Of a stretch of DNA of 64,000 nucleotides, positions 60,526-64,000 are shown piece by piece. The DNA comes from Cepaea nemoralis. Taxonomy: Eukaryota; Mollusca; Gastropoda; Stylommatophora; Helicidae. Location of the stretch: the NCBI GenBank assembly GCA_014155875.1, contig JACEFZ010024474.1:124001-188000 (forward strand). Reading direction: 5' to 3'. The position numbers and the translations under genes were made by a program. Positions within the stretch are counted from its first letter, which is position 1. Every line of letters starts with the position of its first letter. The notes under the pieces are model-generated. The model searched no databases. It was not told the DNA's origin and saw only the letters and a list, made by a program, of their open reading frames with translations.

Positions 60526-61700
60526 CTGGACACAGAATCACATGTTTATGACACCGTTTCTGAAACTTTTCAGTCAAGTCTTGTTAAACAGATCTGTTTA
60601 TATTTGTCTATGTAACTGACTAAGTGTCAAGGGATGATAAATCATCTTATTTGAATTTCTCGTAACTGCCATGAGACTATAAATCAAACTATATTTAAAA
60701 TATCAATACAGTAGTTCCACTATGTAATTCACCTTAATTGATATAAAATACATGTCTGCTACCATATAAAAAACTTTTAATTTATCGACACTTAGTACTC
60801 GGAGAAAAGGCCAGATTGAAGCATCAGACTTCAGATGATGCCATAAGTATAGAGACTCTTCTCTTGGTGTTAAAGATGAGGTCGGAGCAAGTATGGACAT
60901 ATCCCGAGTGCTGTGATGTCGGTTCTTGTCTCAGTTCAGCTCATCTATATATCTATAATGTAGAAAACCAAAGAACAACGTCGTTCAATACATCATTTTT
61001 CAAAACTGATCCTGACAATAGGAGACTTAAAATTAAAAACCACCATTTAGTACAAGCAAGAGGCACGCCAAGAAGAATGGTGCTCTCAAGTAAAGACGCA
61101 CTACGGAAACTGGGGTGGCCTGGAATAAGAAACCAAACAGCTCTGCAGTTAGCCCAAGAAAAAGTGAAACTCTCTAAGAAACTCCCCGACACAAATGGAA
61201 CGATGAAATCAAATAGATTAGCGCGCTCCAATCCTGAAAGGATGAAAGGATTGTGTATGCGCGCGAGTGTGTGTGCGTGAAAATTGCGAGGAAAAACTGA
61301 TAGAGTTGAGATGTTTAATGTCAAAAGATAAAGTTCGTTTTAGAATAAGGGATAAAAAGTAGCCAGGAGATAGGGAGGGGAGATTTCTTACGGCTAATGC
61401 TTAGCGCTGTTCTGATACCAGCCTAATCCTGCCTCATTGCAAATGTGAAAGTCTGGAAGTGTGCAGTATAGCGCCACCTTAGATCAATATTCTCTTTGAC
61501 ATTCAAAGAAAAGGTGCCAGGACAACGTGGCTCCTGGTGCAGTCGTCTGTCCCAGGTTGGAGTGTTTGTAATCTATGGGCACTTCAGAATTCGAACCCGT
61601 GCCTTTCGATGACGACAGGATCTCGTGGAGACACGTGTCATCGTCACATGACCATCCAGACTCACCTTTTAGAAAATGTGTTATTATTAACTATGTCTAT
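60526..61700. other. upstream intron segment
   Basis: A 154-codon plus-strand frame at 60816-61280 includes 'ALRKLGWPGIRNQTALQLAQ'. It has no domain I recognise and could be a retroelement relic. The minus strand shows no neurexin exon. Confidence 0.4.
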
Positions 61701-61702
61701 AG

Positions 61703-61985
61703 CGGTGAGCATGGCCGAATGGATAAGAGAACTCGCTCTCAAACTTCCGGTATGCTGATGCCGAGATGGCGGGGTAAACCCCATCACTGGTTAATTTAAC
61801 TAAAATGTTGACTACTCGTCCTTGACTTTGGTACGAAAATAACAAGTACCTCAGAAGTCGGAGAGGGTTAGCCTGATGGCGAGGGACACTGGTAATAGGG
61901 AAAGCTAATCCACATGCAAAAAATCAGCCCAGTGCACTAGAAGCAGTATTACGTAAATGGACTACGTTTGAGTTCAAAGCGAGCA
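61703..61985 (+). mobile_element. SINE family C copy (best)
   Basis: tRNA-like head 'gcatggccgaatggataaga' (A box TGGCCGAATGG) and B-box region near 'ggcggggtaaacccc'. Body 'cgagggacactggtaatagg', end 'gagttcaaagcgagcaaaca'. A tandem array starts immediately after it. Confidence 0.78.
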
Positions 61986-62395
61986 AACAAAGACCATATC
62001 TATCATCAAAATAACTCACAATCAAGGAATATGGACATTGTTCTCAACCAGCCTTGTAAACAAAATAACTCACAATCAAAGAATATGGACATTGTTCTCA
62101 ACCAGCCTTGTAAACAAAATAACTCACAATCAAAGAATATGGACATTGTTCTCAACCAGCCTTGTAAACAAAATAACTCACAATCAAAGAATATGGACAT
62201 TGTTCTCAACCAGCCTTGTAAACAAAATAACTCACAATCAAAGAATATGGACATTGTTCTCAACCAGCCTTGTAAACAAAATAACTCACAATCAAAGAAT
62301 ATGGACATTGTTCTCAACCAGCCTTGTAAACAAAATAACTCACAATCAAAGAATATGGACATTGTTCTCAACCAGCCTTGTAAACAGAACCAAAG
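61986..62395. repeat. 54-bp minisatellite, about 7 near-identical units
   Basis: The unit is 'aaaataactcacaatcaaag', 'aatatggacattgttctcaa' and 'ccagccttgtaaac'. Units differ by almost nothing (the first has 'aagg'). 54 bp is 18 codons, hence open frames on both strands; these are not genes. Homogeneity implies recent expansion or conversion. Confidence 0.95.
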
Positions 62396-62422
62396 TTTCA
62401 GCAGTTTGTTGTGATCAAATAT

Positions 62423-62865
62423 AGGTCAACGAGCGAGGCGACCGATTGGCGAACATGGCGAAGCTCGAGGTGGGAAGAGCAATGAATGGGCCAGACATCA
62501 TCATCGCTGTAAGAGATGCTGGACGAACAGATGGCTTTAAGGAATCTAGAGAATCCGCTTCCTTGACCAGAGTGAGGGAGAAGGGAATGAAGCGGGGAGC
62601 CGCCAGACATGAACATTTTGTCAGGAGCACAAGACATTTGATCAACCAGCACATAGCTGGTGCGATCAGTCGACATACGCTGGCTGAGATGTTGAGGAGG
62701 AGATCGAAGCACCTACGACCCTGTCCGGAGTGTGATCATGACGAGCCTCACCAACCACTAGGTCAAATCATAAACACACAAACATGTCGGACCGTTAGGT
62801 TGGGTCTAGTAAATTACGAACACTTGGCGAGACATGATTGGTTGTTTTCATTGTGTTATACGTAA
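62423..62865 (+). pseudogene. RNase H-element C-terminal tail
   Basis: The plus strand reads NERGDRLANMAKLEVGRAMN, collinear with GNEWADKLAGKATVEGGHAM at 34.5 kb, then RHLINQHIAGAISRHTLAEM, RRRSKHLRPCPECDHDEPH. It holds the last RNase H Asp region and a CPEC motif. 5' truncated directly after the 54-bp array. Confidence 0.75.
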
Positions 62866-63877
62866 TACACAGAAATGTCAGTTGCCGGAACCCTTGAGGC
62901 CATTAACATATCTTGATAAATAAATCACAGGTATTTTTTTGGAAAAACATAGAAGTAAAGGAAAGAAGTATCATCAGATAATGTGTGCAGCTATATAAGG
63001 GCATCTCAAGTGTGAAAACACTGTAACGGTGTGGGAACATGTGGAAATTAACTGTCTAGTCGAATATGACACAGAAATAGCCCAGGAAAGGGGGACAAGA
63101 GGGCGGTTATATTTCACAGGTGGTATTGGAACTAACCAGGCGGCCTTAATTTCCCAGGCTTATGACCCCGCAAGGTCCTACAGGCAGTAATGACAGTTCA
63201 GTTTATCGGAAAATGAAAACAGAAAACCCAGACAGAAACTGAATGCTGACAGGACAAACTCAACCGCGGAAACGAGACATACAGGTTACGTCTTGAGAAT
63301 CCCTGGTGTCCGCTTCTTTCAGCCAGGCACCTTTGTACTTTGAAGCGACAGGTTAAGTTCTTTCAGTGCCTATTGTTTTCAATTTTGTTATTGAGCGCGC
63401 CACCTTATTTCTATTTACATGGTGTAGTTTCAATGACTGTGAAGTGTTTTTGAAAATATTGCCGTTCCAAGTTTTGTATTTACCTATTATGTTGCATGAA
63501 CTCCACAGGGGGCGAATACAATACTTGGAACTGCAATATTTTCAAATACCGCGCAGTAATTACAAATACACCCTATATTTCATTTGTTTTCTATGAGTCC
63601 AGATATGCCTGTGCCGTTTTCCCACGACCCCCACCCCCGTTCAACCTCAGAAGAGAAGTTATAATTCAGGCCCACCCCAGCCTCAGATTGACTGATTCAG
63701 TGCCAATAGATAATACATGGCCTAATGTGTTTTCCCATATGGACAGACGAACGATATATCGCCATACTAGGGTCATTTTGTTAGTTTTGTTTCGGGTTTC
63801 TTCCGCAATTTTAATGCCCAGTAAACGGATATGTACATTCAGTTATCAGTTATCAGTTATCAGTTGGGGTATCTTCA
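62866..63877. other. upstream intron segment, repeat-poor
   Basis: No exon, SINE or tandem array recognised apart from 'ttatcagttatcagttatca' at 63841-63862. Open frames at 63366-63596 and 63496-63900 have no recognisable domain. Confidence 0.45.
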
Positions 63878-64000
63878 TTGCACTCAGGACATGTCCATAG
63901 GTGCTCAGATCCTCCCCCCAGCATATGCATCAGCGTCCGGTGGCTAGTAGTGCCAGTTCTGTGTTGGTTGACGAGGCGCTTTGTTTTCCCGATGTACCTC
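63878..64000 (-). pseudogene. RNase H-element tail, cut by window edge
   Basis: On minus it reads RLVNQHRTGTTSHRTLMHML, then GSEHLWTCPECNE, clearly the same tail as 34165-34714 and 62423-62865. The rest lies beyond 64000. Confidence 0.75.

Noticed and set aside
60816..61280. 154-codon plus-strand frame as a host gene
   Set aside because: No domain recognised, no splice context, lies among retroelement relics; listed only as an unexplained frame in the intron segment.

Overview
This is animal nuclear DNA. It has long introns with GT-AG boundaries, no operons, many tRNA-related SINEs, 5'-truncated LINEs, a mariner and hAT elements, and an extraordinary density of minisatellites. The only host gene I can support is a neurexin, encoded on the minus strand from about 60.5 kb down to 16.1 kb. 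Protein divergence and repeat style suggest a lophotrochozoan, probably a mollusc. That placement is an inference from the sequence alone.

Gene. I can place 19 coding exons with canonical splice sites. Read right to left they give: second half of LNS2 (60.5-56.5 kb), LNS3 (56.6-52.9), EGF2 (50.6-50.5), LNS4 (48.9-44.3), LNS5 (42.5-38.9), EGF3 (37.5), LNS6 (35.3-27.2), an acidic and Thr-rich stalk (22.2-17.5), and the last exon with the transmembrane helix, protein-4.1-type juxtamembrane motif and C-terminal PDZ ligand (16.3-16.1). About 1,130 residues are visible. The signal peptide, LNS1, EGF1 and first half of LNS2 must lie beyond the right edge. Two places do not read cleanly: exon 10 (LNS5) has a 1-nt frameshift near 38.917 kb, and the exon 16/17 junction (22.1 to 19.8 kb) is out of phase with the strongest acceptor.

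Repeats. The 3' flank (1-16 kb) and nearly every intron are filled with tandem arrays whose units differ (17 to 117 bp): 27 bp at 0.14-3.6 kb, 53 bp at 4.3-5.9 kb, 38 bp at 20.9-22.0 kb, 27 bp at 22.6-23.7 kb, 36 bp at 24.1-25.8 kb, 31 bp at 27.4-29.9 kb, 117-bp higher-order units at 32.8-33.7 kb, 23 bp at 40.2-40.9 kb, 54 bp at 41.2-42.0 kb, 78 bp at 58.5-59.6 kb, and others. Many long open frames here are only products of unit lengths divisible by three. Several arrays begin at the 3' end or inside a retroelement, and several abut or include a neurexin splice junction, copying the donor or acceptor.

Mobile elements. There are four tRNA-related SINE families (called A-D here), a pair of non-autonomous elements sharing a LINE 3' tail, two copies of a ~142-bp hairpin retroposon with clear target-site duplications, two copies of a hAT-type MITE with 8-bp duplications, one dead mariner carrying a nested insertion, and many LINE tails, some with exact target-site duplications.

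I see no prokaryote-type system, CRISPR array, rRNA gene or intact tRNA gene. The parts most worth following up are the splice-site-copying minisatellites, the arrays seeded by retroelements (one from a reverse-transcriptase RNase H tail), and the small hairpin retroposon.
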